This document shows positions 46,756 to 58,900 of a stretch of 64,000 nucleotides of DNA, piece by piece; position 1 is the first letter of the stretch; every line of letters starts with the position of its first letter. Source of the DNA: Lutraria lutraria (lineage: Eukaryota; Mollusca; Bivalvia; Venerida; Mactridae); the NCBI GenBank assembly GCA_964023205.1, contig OZ026837.1, forward strand, positions 12,811,479-12,875,478, given 5' to 3'. The position numbers were made by a program, and so were the translations under genes. The notes beneath the pieces are model-generated. The model had not been told where the DNA came from, did not search any database, and was given only the letters and a program-made list of their open reading frames with translations.

Positions 46756-46837
46756 ACTACAGTGCATTTGATGTATTCATGATTCACTTTTCATGCTCCT
46801 GTATGGATGTGACAAATTACTGGAACACCTTTGGCAG

Positions 46838-46990
46838 GCATTGTTTACAGCATTCCTCTCACCAAGTTGGCAAGGTCCTGTTAAATCTTCATCAAACTTG
46901 GTAGAAATATTAATTGGCATAATACCTCAGCCGAGTTCAATAAGAAGTGAAATCGCTGCTGGTTCTCTTGAATTATGGCTCCTGATTCAG
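46838..46990 (+). repeat. Mollusc-type repeat unit in the CD2BP2 3' UTR
   Basis: The phrases CATCAAACTTGGTAGAAAT, ATAATACCTCAGCCGAGTTC and GAATTATGGCTCCTGATT resemble the ~150-bp units of dispersed bivalve repeats. The open frame 46793-47026 results from this unit and is not a second gene. Confidence 0.4.
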
Positions 46991-47336
46991 CAAATAAATG
47001 ATGAAATAGACTCTATCAGCTCATGAGTTGAATTGCCCCCATTCTATCTGCACCAGACAATTCGGTGTGTACATTTCCTGATATTTTGGCCAGAGTTTCA
47101 TATTGTTGTGACTGTTTTTATCTAATGCTGTTATGGTGGTGAAATAATGCACTGTGACATTTGACAAAAAAACCTATAAATTCCAAAAGTTTTGAACGAA
47201 TGAATGGGATAATTTCATACACTAGATTCATAGCTAAAAGTGTGAATGAAATATAACAAAAGTTAAACAAAAATGTGTATATAGACAAGTGATGTTAGAA
47301 TATCATATACAAATGTTGCATTGTGTGCTATATGAG

Positions 47337-47342
47337 AATAAA
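47337..47342 (+). promoter_or_regulatory. Poly(A) signal AATAAA, candidate for CD2BP2
   Basis: Hexamer in TATGAGAATAAAATTTAAC, 582 bp after the stop codon, followed by a TG-rich stretch (GTACTTGTGTATCATTTG) suitable as a downstream element. Confidence 0.6.
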
Positions 47343-48932
47343 ATTTAACTTGGTACTTGTGTATCATTTGTTCAGATCTGACACATGTTCTTATTAAACA
47401 GTAGATTGATATAACTCAGGTTTTGTAGATTTTTGTACTATTACCGTGAATGATTATAATGGTTGTCCAAATTTGTGATTTATTAATATATTTGGTGTTA
47501 AATATGGAAATATCATAATCTATTTGTCAGGAAGACAGGTCAGAGGCTTGATTTAGCAAAATCTGTAGCAATAGCCTAATAGTGCTCAATGCTTAAGTTA
47601 AAATGTGAAATTAACACTTTTATTTTGCATCTTTTCACCAGCTTTTTTGGTATATTATGTGCAGGCTTCACAAAAAAATTGTATTGAAAGGTACATTTGG
47701 TCTAGTAAAGTTAAAATTTTCACTAGACATCTAGTGGACAAAATAAGTAAACACAAAAAAATCGGTTTTTGTTCAGAAATATAATATTAATTGAAAATTT
47801 TATTGTGACAGTCTGACCACTTAAACTTTGCAATTTCACAGGACGACGGCTATTTTGGTGGACATGGTCAGGTTCTAAATTGGAAGACTGAGTGAGACTT
47901 TATTGTTTAAATACATTGTAATCTAATATTAGTCTGTATGAAATACCAGCTAAAATGTATCTGATTGGTGAAATGGCCACATCTGTGACTTTGACAAATT
48001 GGTTCAGAAAATAATCGAAATTGAACTATGTATAAAAACTGAGAACATGTCATTTAAAGTTCTTTCAAAATCCAACAGAAAACAACAAAAGTGATGATTA
48101 CAAAAAATAATTTAATATGCACAATGGACGGGGTATTTAGTACAATATACAAAGCAAATATATCACCAAAATCTGATATAATACACATGTACAACTGACT
48201 TACAATTTGGAGCCACATTCTAGCTGTAATGAGATTTTCTTTAAAACTAGTTTTGCTGAGATTCTATCAAAAGGTTATCTTGATCAATAATATAACATTG
48301 ACACTTATTTGTGCTACATTTTTGCTATGTAGAATGAAAGCTAATGACACTGGTGTCGGAGTTCTATATTCTTCATATACTTCAAAGTAAAAATTTAAAA
48401 ACTTTATGAAAATTGATTGCTTAGAACTGACCTCTGAAAAAAGGCAAACTTTCAATAATTGCCACCTTTTTGTCTTCCACAAAAGTGGCCTTTGATGACA
48501 GGCTTTACTGTTTACCATACATAATGCTAAAATAACTTTTACACTATGTTTTACTGCTTAATCCAATAAAAACAAATATATTGGCACTTATTGTTTTCTG
48601 AAGTGCTACAAGCATTAACAATTATCTCTGTTCAATGATGTAATTGGTCAGTAATCGGTGGGCAGTAATATTTTGTTACAATGCAGAAGGGGACCAATAT
48701 GTGTAAAAATCTAAAAGTTTTTACCCATTTTACATGCACGGCCATCAAATTTGTGTAAGTTAGTGCAATTCAGGTAAAAACAGATTCTAGCAATATTTCT
48801 GTGATCACACGCTAAACCAAAGTACTATAGCACATAATATAATGTATAGACACCATCTCTGCACTCACCACACCACAGTTCCTAGCATTTGTAACTAACA
48901 GAATAACATTTCATTTCACTCATTTAGATCGT
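47343..48932. other. Space between the convergent ends of CD2BP2 and TMEM17
   Basis: No coding frame is supported. It includes the TMEM17 3' UTR at its right end; the exact cleavage site cannot be set. At ~48350-48515 there is a degenerate relative of the CAGTCAAACCTG MITE (GCCTTTGATGACAGGCTTTA). The remainder is AT-rich. Confidence 0.5.
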
Positions 48933-51900
48933 CTACAAATAATGCTCATGAGCCTCTTCGCCCTGATCAAGCCAGTAGTCACTATCAGGCATCTGTTCTA
49001 AGTCTGTAAATTGTCTTAAATGGAACTTTGTAACTTGGTACTTCACCATGTATCTAATGGCAAAATATCCACAAACTATGTCAAACACAACAAACGCCAC
49101 TTCAATGAGGTTAACAGCTCTCTCCATGGGCAGGATTTTAGCATCTTCATTGAATGTTAACAGAAGTATAAGAGGGCATTGAATTAAAGAAGTGAGCAGC
49201 CAGAAACCAGCCAGTTCTGGAACCTGTAAAAATACAATAAAACATGCTACATTACAATCAAACTTAATTACAAACTTAACAGCCACTTCTGTATGATGTG
49301 AACATCTACAAAACTTAAGCTGAACACTTGTTGACGTACAAGTAACAGAACAAATAAACCTCTGAACAAAGGCCCGCCGGGCAAGAAGACTTCACTCCCT
49401 TTGTTGGCTTATGTTTGATTGTAATTTAATCATTAAGACAGCTTACAGATATTCTACTATTAGTGTTTGCTAGTTTGTATAAGTTCATCCAAAATATTAT
49501 TTGTCAATGAATTAAAAAATTCCAATAAAACTTCATCTCGAATATTGTGTTCAATGACTTAGGTCAAGTCAAGAAATTCAGTAGGTAGCTCAAAGCTGAA
49601 GAATACCAATGAGACATTCATCATTTAACAGAACATACATGTAGTCTTCATTTTAGCTGCATTTAATTTTCCAATGAGTACAGGTTGCATACAATACATG
49701 TAAATCAAGATGTATTTAGCTGATTTTATATTGAGCTTGTAAAGTATACATGAATATACTGATATTGATTGAGATATATATAGAAATGTAAAAACATTCC
49801 AAAATCTAAGACCCCCATAAAAACCACACTGACTATGAAGTCATAAAATGTCAAGCACAACACTAATAGAGGACAAAGAAAACATGCTATTCATTTGATC
49901 AACATGAGGCAGTTAGATGAAAGTATCCAGTTATTTAACAAAACAGGTCGTAAAACAATTCTATTTTTTCCAAATACATATTTCATGCTTTTGAGGCACA
50001 ATTTTCTTATTTGTTTTATACTTTGGACTTCAATGTTATCAGGAACTTAAGGTTCGGCACAAAATACATTTCAGAAATACATGTACATTTTTACATGTAT
50101 TACATGCACATCAATTTCCAATACCTGACATTACATTTATAGTAAGTACTTACTGAATCACAAATTAAGGAGACAACTCACCCTTTCCATGAGGTTTCCA
50201 ATATAACCAATATAAAGTCTAATGATTTCTATAATTGTGTAGGTAATGTACACAGCCATCAGTGTAATCTTGTACAATATAGCAATATGTTCATACTGTA
50301 ATAAAAAGAAGTCAAAATTATTTTACACAATTTATCTTAGACTGGTGCTTATTTTTTACCATTAATTTCAAGCTTACAAATTAATGTACTTGAACAGCTG
50401 AAAACATATTGAGATTGCTTCTGGGATGGAAATAATGCATATTTGAGACGGTCTAATACTCAAGCTGATATATATGGGAAATATTGTAATTAAATATTGA
50501 AAATAGTAGAACTTTTGTAATGAGGAGGTAAAAATATTGAGGTACTGACTTTACATGAAGTTCACTGTACTTCTGTATAACAATGTTGTAGGTAGAACAT
50601 TAGACCAGGCCCAGAGGTTATAAAACTTTTCATCGGTCTCCGAGCTCAAATCTCATATCTTGTCTTTTCATATATCTAAGTTAATTGTGATCAGACAATA
50701 CTGACATAATTGATACATAAATCTAACAGCATAATTGACCTGAATATGTATTCAAACATTAATCAGCTCCTTCTTTTCAATCATAATACTTCGAGAATGG
50801 AATTGAGATTTGAGCTTGGAGACCGTTTATAAAGTTGTATAACCTCTCGGCCAGGGCTTGACACTAACTTTTTCAAGAGGTATAGTCAGCAGGACTACCA
50901 GCACAGAAAATGAGGAAGTCCTTGCAAATTATAGGTAGTCCTTATTTTAATACATAAAAAACATGTTTGTCATTCTATATCAATGCCTATCGAGTGTACT
51001 TGATTAGAACACAAGACAAGTAACTAATTAGCATAAACGTCAGATTTTCAAAAATGTATAGAACAAAGTTATACAGGTTACATCACATCAGATCTAGCAA
51101 AAGTTTGTAGGCTTTATTACTTAATTAACCTAAATTCATAGAATTCAGGTCACCCAAATTTCTGATAGCCTGATGCGATACCCAGCTTGGAAACCTAGTT
51201 GGGTCTTGGCGAAATTTGGTAGCCTCGACTAATGGACCATTGTTAGTGTCAAGCCCTGTAGACATAATTATGCATGTATAAGAACATGGTAAATGTTAGG
51301 AATTTTTATTGTATTATACCTTCACTTCAAATCCAACAACAGTTACGAGTATCCAGAATGGTGCAAAGAACATGTTAAAGTATATGGCCATCTGTAGTGG
51401 TAAATTTGTGACATAGTCATTACCTGAAATTGGAAGCATACATTTTGTGTTTGTTTGCAGTTTTGTTCAAATTATACAATCAACACTACATTTATACACT
51501 TGTGACCGGAGTTATTAAAAGTGTGACTAGAATTTTTCAAAACACCTGACAAAACAAAAATGAAGAGAAAAAAAATTACACAGGATATGTCAGACCCTGT
51601 TCAATTCACATACAGTCTAACCTGCATTAGCGGCCACTTCTGAATAATGGCCATCCTATGAGTAGAGGCCATTCTTTTAAAAACCTTCATAGATTGTTCA
51701 GAATAAAATTACCTCTGAATAAAGACCACATTTTGTCTTTCCCAAAGATGGCCTTTGTTCACAGGTTTGACTGTAGATATATTACATGTATACATGTTTA
51801 TACTGCATTGAATTGATTGAAGTGTTTTAATTAATTCTGATAACATTTTTTCTATTTAAGGTTTTTCTGCATTTAAATTGGCCTTACACCGACACAACAT

Positions 51901-52427
51901 ATGCATGAATCCGTGGCAGTAATCACAACTTGTATAAATTGCCTTTTAGCGTTTTACTTTGTATGCACTAATAGTTCAATGATAGTGAAACATAAATGAG
52001 TCCAAGCTCAATTAATTATATCTACATGTACCTAAATTTAGCCATTTATAGTAAATCCCAGTCTTAAATTAATATTTGTTAACTTACCTGGAGTGAACTA
52101 TGCAATTACCACATACAAATTAGTAAGCAATAACTGAGCTCGACCAACATCATTATTTCTATCGTTTTATAGACATTTACTATGATTTAGATTTAAATCA
52201 TATTAAAAATCAATTTGGATTTGTTATGATTTTTTCAAGATTCAACACGCAGCCGTCCTAATAAAACATTTAAATTCCACTACTCATTGATGTGACACCA
52301 TTCCTATCTATGAAAGTTACTAACCAGTCTTCAGTATTTGATGTTTCTGTGGGTCTCGTGCAGATTTTGACACCGGGAACAACGTATCAGTGACCGAAGT
52401 CATCGTCCGCCGAAATGTTGCCTCCAT
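48933..52427 (-). CDS. TMEM17: TMEM17, ciliary transition-zone membrane protein
   Basis: Four exons read leftward, 52427-52325, 51423-51320, 50295-50182 and 49223-48933, with phase intact and a 203-aa product (human 198). The N-terminus is Ser/Thr-rich. It is followed by the family block LPLQMAIYFNMFFAPFW and four membrane segments at about 46-66, 74-97, 112-130 and 140-163. The strongest match is IRLYIGYIGNLMERVPELAG, then FWLLTSLIQCPLILLLTFNE, which mirrors human RLYLGYVGNLQEKVPELAGF. The tail is FHLRQFTDLEQ. In vertebrates TMEM17 belongs to the B9/MKS complex at the transition zone, gating entry of ciliary membrane proteins and supporting Hedgehog signalling. It is divergent from the SPAG5-like gene, 509 bp ATG to ATG. 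Confidence 0.94.
50608..50852. mobile_element. MITE, GAGGTTATAAAACTT family, copy 3
   Basis: Left end GGCCCAGAGGTTATAAAAC, then GGTCTCCGAGCTCAAATCTC; right end GAGATTTGAGCTTGGAGACC, then TATAACCTCTCGGCC. It is the best-preserved copy, in TMEM17 intron 2, and abuts the next element directly. Confidence 0.8.
50852..51258. mobile_element. MITE with CAGGGCTTGACACTAAC termini
   Basis: CAGGGCTTGACACTAAC at 50852-50868 is the exact reverse complement of GTTAGTGTCAAGCCCTG at 51242-51258, giving a 407-bp element with a 17-bp terminal inverted repeat. CAGGG termini recall hAT elements, but no 8-bp duplication is visible, perhaps because the left side adjoins another MITE. It lies in TMEM17 intron 2. 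Confidence 0.8.
51612..51775. mobile_element. MITE, CAGTCAAACCTG family, best copy
   Basis: [TA]CAGTCTAACCTG at the left and CAGGTTTGACTG[TA] at the right, 164 bp, with internal CTCTGAATAAAGACC and GATGGCCTTTGTTCACAGG. TA flanks and CAGT termini suggest a Tc1/mariner-like non-autonomous element. It lies in TMEM17 intron 1. Confidence 0.8.
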
Positions 52428-52936
52428 TTTGTTTACAATGTTGACGTCACGTGACCGGTTGAGATTCCGGATCGTAGGAAGAACGGGCTGACTGACATTT
52501 TCGAATTGACTCGAGCTAGATAGTGACCAATCAAATTCGAGTATTTTAGAATAGAGATTCGAAACTCGACAATCTGCCTGTTTCCATGAAACTCTGATTT
52601 AGCGAATAAATTGGTATGTCATTTACATATTCATATGTGTTCATTAAATTATCAATGTAGACATTGTATTTTACCTATAGATATCTGTTCTCGCCTTGCC
52701 AAATCGTCCGAATGAACTTTCGCACCTCAACACATTCGTACCCAATACACAGGATCTGCTCTTACTGAGCTTTATGGAAACTCGTGATTGTGGACCAGTC
52801 ATACCTGTTTACCTCATCCATATGCTGATTATTTACCTGAAAAAGGATCTTCAATTTTAAGGTTTAGCTTAATGCCATCTTGCAAATATTAATAATTATT
52901 TGTTGAATTGTTCTTGTAATTTTTCAGAGTTGAATC
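52428..52936. promoter_or_regulatory. Shared divergent promoter region, TMEM17 / SPAG5-like
   Basis: 509 bp separate the two start codons. TGACGTCACGTGAC at 52442-52455 combines a perfect CRE with an overlapping E-box (CACGTG), 15 bp upstream of the TMEM17 ATG. The SPAG5-like coding exon is preceded by ATTTTTCAG, so its leader exon lies in this interval; ATTG|GTATGTC near 52611 is a possible donor. No TATA box is obvious. Core promoter positions are not defined. Confidence 0.5.
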
Positions 52937-55900
52937 ATGGAAGAACTCAATGTGAAAGAAAATCTTCCTTTTGGATGCGACGATTTGCATGTAGGAATAT
53001 TTGTTTTCTAATAATAATATATTCATATATATTATACTCTCTTGCTTAACCACTTTCATAACATGAAGATGCATGTGGTTGTAAATGTCATCCTCTTACT
53101 CTTAAGTTTTATTTATTGCAGAGTCAGTATCCCAGGATTGTTCATACATAATTACATTATCAGTCCTTCTATTGTTTTGAACCATTAGCTATTTAGAAGG
53201 TGACATATGATAATAAGTTTGGGGGCGATTTTATAGCCAAAATTCGGTCATACTCCCAATTCACAGACAAAAATTCCCAAATTCACAATCCCCCCTCCAA
53301 AAAGTTTTTTTTATTAATTTTATAAGTTCATTAATATCACTATTGGTAGTAAATACCTTAATGTCCTTATTCTGCTACTGTTCTATGGGAGAATAAGTTG
53401 AACATTGGCAAAAATTATAGTTATACATTTTTTCCCAATTTTGATTAAAACACCGCGGAAATTCCCAATCCCAAGGGTATGGGTCATAATTCTTAAAGTA
53501 CCGAGAAAAGCCCTGAGTTCAGCAGACTCAGTTCAGTAAGACAAATACCAGACTTAGCAAATTGTAATCTCAATAACTATTTCAGCAAACATTTAAGTCT
53601 GTGAAGATGACCACATCAACTCCAAGACTGCCTTTGTCAGATTTGAAACAAATTGGTCGTCCTTTGGAAAATGTGCCTTCAAAATCTGCCACACCCCTTG
53701 GAACACCAAAACCCTTAAAATCGCAGAGGTAAATCTTACATGACTGATTTAAATTTGAATAAATAACATGAAGATGTTTCATTAATGTTAAATGATTCAC
53801 ACATATATATTTCATGCTGGACAGAACATAAATTTATTCAGAGTTTTTATGACTTCATGATTTTGTAAATGTAGCCTTACATTATCTCGAAGGTTAATGC
53901 TTCATATCCTTTGTATACTACCAAATAATTAGTTTTGAATGCTTAACTGTGCACTTGAATTTATGAAATCAGGGTTCTCAGTGAATAACAACCAGTCGCT
54001 GGTCGATTTAGCTGCTTAGAAATTAGTTAGGGCCAGTTAGAAACTTTTAAAAATATTGCTGGAAAAATGTCTGGACCCTCCAAGCAGGCCTGTTCATCTA
54101 ATTTTTGGATCTGCTGGCCACAAATGTATTGAGAACCCTGTGAAGATGAGATTTTATTTAAAACTATTTTTCTAATTAATTGGATGTTATGACTGAATTA
54201 TCATTTTAAGTTACATTATATATGTATGCTTTATTTAGTGCTTACAGTGCAATTTTGAATACAGTTTATACATATTTAACATTTTATTTTCAGAAAAATG
54301 AAACCTGTTTCCCTTCAGAGGGGACTGGAGATGGAATCCAGCTCATTCAATATGGTATGTGACTAAATTTGTTTGAATGAAAGCATCAGTTTTGTGTAGC
54401 AGACTTTGATTCAGGCTTTGAGTTCTATCAAGTTATTTATTGTCTACATCAATGCCAAGGCTAAATGCTACAAATTAATAAGAAGATGTGTCATTTAATT
54501 TTAGTTTAATCCTAGTACACCTTGATAAACTCATACTGTGAGAATTTAATGCAAAACTTACATGCTTATTTAAGATCACTTGATATGATTTATAAGCATA
54601 CTCTGTTAATCTCTAGATAATTTTGACAGGCATACTTCTGGACAGTTTAGCACTCTTCATATTTACTATTTTCTCTTTGTGATTAAAGGCTACTGCAGTC
54701 ACCTCCAAGCTACCTGATAAAATGGATGAAATATTTGAGGAAGATGTTGAACAGTTTGTTACTCATGTATTGAATCAGTGTGTACAGGATATGAATACAG
54801 AGGTAACATACATATGGTTTTTATTTGCACTATTTGCTGTGCTCATGGTGTTTGGGTGAACAACTTTGTGGATGTGTTTTTGCTGTAATTCATCATTTTA
54901 CATAGGATATGTTGTATTTGTCTTGTAAATTTGGTTCACATACCTTTTTTATGACAATTTACCGACTGAATATGCTGGAATACTACGTCACATCCTTGAT
55001 TTATGTTCAATTAGACGTCTTGCCAGCTACAATAGTGGTATATATCAGAGTACTGCTAACATAAAATTTCATTGTTGGTCCTTTTTAGGATAACAAAACT
55101 GCAGACTTGGTGGAAGAAAAGTCTCAATCAGAGAAAGACAAAGAAGCGAATTCTGAACAAGAATGTAATGATAAAGTAGTAGAAGTGGAGAAATCAGAAG
55201 AAGTTACTGAACTACATGATGAAGTTTATGAAGAAAGTCGAAAAATACAAAGACATGATTTTGTGTCACAGTTTGGTGATGTATCAGTGAATGATGATAA
55301 TCTTCTAGATGAATCAAACTATAACAACTGTTGTGAAGCTTTTCATGACTCATCGAAGTCAGATGAAGAACTGTTAGCTAGCTTTGCTCAAACCCCTTGT
55401 TTGAATGTAGCATCAAGAGGAAATGATTCAATTGACACAGATAGTTGTCCAACTGAAAACAAGATGGAACAGAAATGTATTTACACCCCTGGACCAACAT
55501 TTCTTGAGAAGGTAGCTTTAATGCAAAGAGTTAAGGCTGCATCATCAAATTTGGCCAATTGGGTTTTCCCATCCAGCGTTGCAGCACACCATTTACAAGA
55601 AATTCCAGTGGATAAAACCATAAAGATTGTGCATGATGTCGCTTGTTCTCCTATGCCACAAAGAGTGAAGACTGTTGATGAAAATGCTAAACATATAAGT
55701 GTTGGTGATTCAGAAGAAAATAATAGTAATTCTAATGAATCTCATGATCCTGAGAAAGAAGGTAGTGAAGTGAAAGAAGTGGATACATATAAAGCAGGAC
55801 TGGAGAAATGTACAGATGAAAGTACTGATATTGATGCTGAAGAGGGTCTGTGTCAAAAAATATCCAGTAAGAGCTTATTTAATACTCCTGACCATGAAAG

Positions 55901-58900
55901 TTTGGAAAAAAATACAGAAGTGGAAAGTGAAGGAAAGGCTCCCTTGCCTACAAATCACTCAGTTTCGTCAGTAGCTTGCTCACCTATGTGTCGTTCAGCG
56001 TTGGATTTCTCTGACCAAACTGGAGTTGAAACTCACTCTACTTCATGTTCGCCGATACGATTTGAATCACATGACAAGTCTACTCAGAATGAGATTGAGT
56101 TCCATTCCACACTCTGCTCTCCAGTAAGATTTCCTGGTTGTGATATATCCATCCAGAATTCTGTAGATATGCAGTCTGTCATGTGTTCACCAATGCCAAT
56201 ACAAGTTCAGGATGTTTCTGTTCAGAATGGGGTTGATACACAATCTGTAATGTGCTCACCAATCAGAGTGCCTGTACATGATGTTTCAGTACAAAACACT
56301 GCTGTGTGCCAATCTGTTATGTGTTCTCCAATGGTACCATGTCCGTCACATGATAAGAGTGTGCTGGCTTCCGGTCCTGACCTTGTAGACAACAGCATGA
56401 TGACAGATGTAAAATCTTTCTCCAGTGTTGCTGTAGAAGTACAACCAGACATGGTTTCTGTATCCACAGAGATGGATGACAATCCTATGTTGACAATAGG
56501 AACCAGCATGACACCTCTTAAACTTGATAAGAAACAAGGAAAAAAGTAAGTGTTGCATTTAGAAAATGGTAAAACTCAGGTCATTCGACAACATATTATC
56601 TGAAAAAAAGATTTTTCCTATAGATGTATTTCAACGTAAAATAACCTTGATCATCCAAATTGTGTACTAAATCTGAATACTATGGCTTATTTTAAGTGAT
56701 GAACAGGTTCCTAAAATCATTCTAATATGGTATAAATTTGGTTAGATGATTCACCTTTAATTTTGACCTGGTTAATAAATTGCATTAATTAAGGATATCA
56801 TAATATGACTTAAATATTTAAACAGATTGACGGCCGATGATGTCAGAAAACAGCATCCTAGAGTACTGGCTAATGAATTTGAGACACTTAGGCTACAGAA
56901 TTCAAGACTAGAGTCCCAGGTGCATGGTCTGGAGAAAGACAGAAAAAAGCTTGCTGTTTATGAGGTGAATATTATTTAAGATTTTCTTAAAGATGAAATC
57001 GAATTTTTACTTTAAACCTTAAAATGTATTGACAATTTGGCATTGACTAAAATGTTGGTTCCTATGACTAAAATTGCCACCTATAGATATTGATTAAAAG
57101 TAATTGTCAATGAACATAGAATTTCATATTAAAAGATGTCAATAAATGAGTAAATTACACTTATTGAAAAACGTTTATGAGTAAAATGTACTTTTCAAAA
57201 TATTTGAAAAATAACTGAAGTCATACTTGTGAACAAAGACTACCAGAGTAGAAATTGGAGTTCATCTAGGACCAGGGTGCTCCCTAGACTTCAAAAGTTG
57301 GGGGTCAAAAAGACCCTTAGCTGATAGAAATTTAAAGAGTCATTAAGAATCATTAATATAGTAGTAAATTTGACACTTTGGTACCAATTCTCAAGAGTAA
57401 AAAATCTTATTTTGCAAATTGTAACACTGGAGTCAGTATGGTATATTGTGTCAATTACGTGCTAAAATATGGCTGTCAAGCTTTTTTCTCCAAAGATGGC
57501 ATTTAAGTCAGGTTTAACTGTTTATCACTTTTATGTACTGTACTTAGATGTTATTTGAAGTAAGGCATTCCTCCAATCAAGTCCTGCTCACATGTTAAAA
57601 AAATATTGGGTTTCCATTGCAGGAAATACAGAAGAATTTCACTGAAACAAAACAGTGCCTAGAAGATTTGGAGAATAAACACGAAACAGAAATGTTGTCA
57701 TGGCAACAGAAATATGAATTATTGGAATCTGAATTGAAGTCTGTGACGTTAGAACATGAAAATGAGGTAAAAAATGATTGTTGTAAAGAAATCCTTTCTA
57801 TCTGTGAATATTACTGTTGTAAGTTAGTCTATAAAAAAGTGTCTGTATTCGGCCTAAATTAAAAATATGTTTGTTTGCCCTTTACCGACCCTGAATTTTA
57901 GAAGAGGGTCGGTAGGTAGGAACAATATTTTATTTTATTTCTGAATTTGACCTTTAGCTAGCATGAAGTTACACTTCTATCTTGATGCAGTCTATATTCA
58001 TTTTATGTATTTTACTGCCATACAACCATTTATTGTGTGCTTTAATCAACCATAACATGTACTCAGTGCCTTAACACACATTATTGTTTCCCTTCATTAC
58101 TTCAATTTTCAAATGATACCTACTTTAAATGTCTATCTAAAGCACTGAGTACATGTATATTTTCCAAAGCATAAAAATAAAGTGCTCCCAGATTTTGCAA
58201 TTAAAATTTTTCAGTCGGCATGATTTTTTCGGGTTGGTCAGTAAAGGGCAAACAAACTTAATTTTAATTTAAGCCTTAGTGGGCTATTGAAAAAAAAATC
58301 ACTGACCTGCTTACAAAAATTTGAGAAAGTTCACCAGTCAGAATCGATATTGACTAGCCCCTCACTTTGAACTTGCGGTTTAGGGCTAAGAATTCTAAAA
58401 CTGTTCACTAATTATGCCCAGCTTTTAAAACTTGTACCAATTTGATTTGTCTTGTATGAATTGAATGTTAGTGGTATATATATAATAGGGGAAGAGCTTG
58501 TATTCTGATTTGATAACAATAAATCTTGACATATTTATTCTGATGGGTATCAATATTGATAGTTTGTGAAAAGAAATAAACTAGAAATTCAAAAACTGTA
58601 GTCATATTTAATTAGTACTACAGTAACACATATGTATTATGTATATTTCAGATTAAGAAAGTCAGAGCAGAGTACGAGAGTAATGATTATCGTGAACATT
58701 TTTACGCCTCCCAGAAACTGGTTCAAGAACTACAAACAGAACTAAATGAGTTTGCATCGCTTGCCAATGATGTTGACAATTCCAGGAATCTGCAGGTAAG
58801 TTAATTGCATCATGTGACTTTGAAATAAGGAAGTCGTTATTTATGTTTTTCACCACTTGCTTAATTGTACTGTATAACTCTAGAACAGACAAATATTAAA

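Noticed and set aside
46793..47026. 77-codon frame after the CD2BP2 stop codon
   Set aside because: It consists of a dispersed repeat unit in the 3' UTR with no family similarity.
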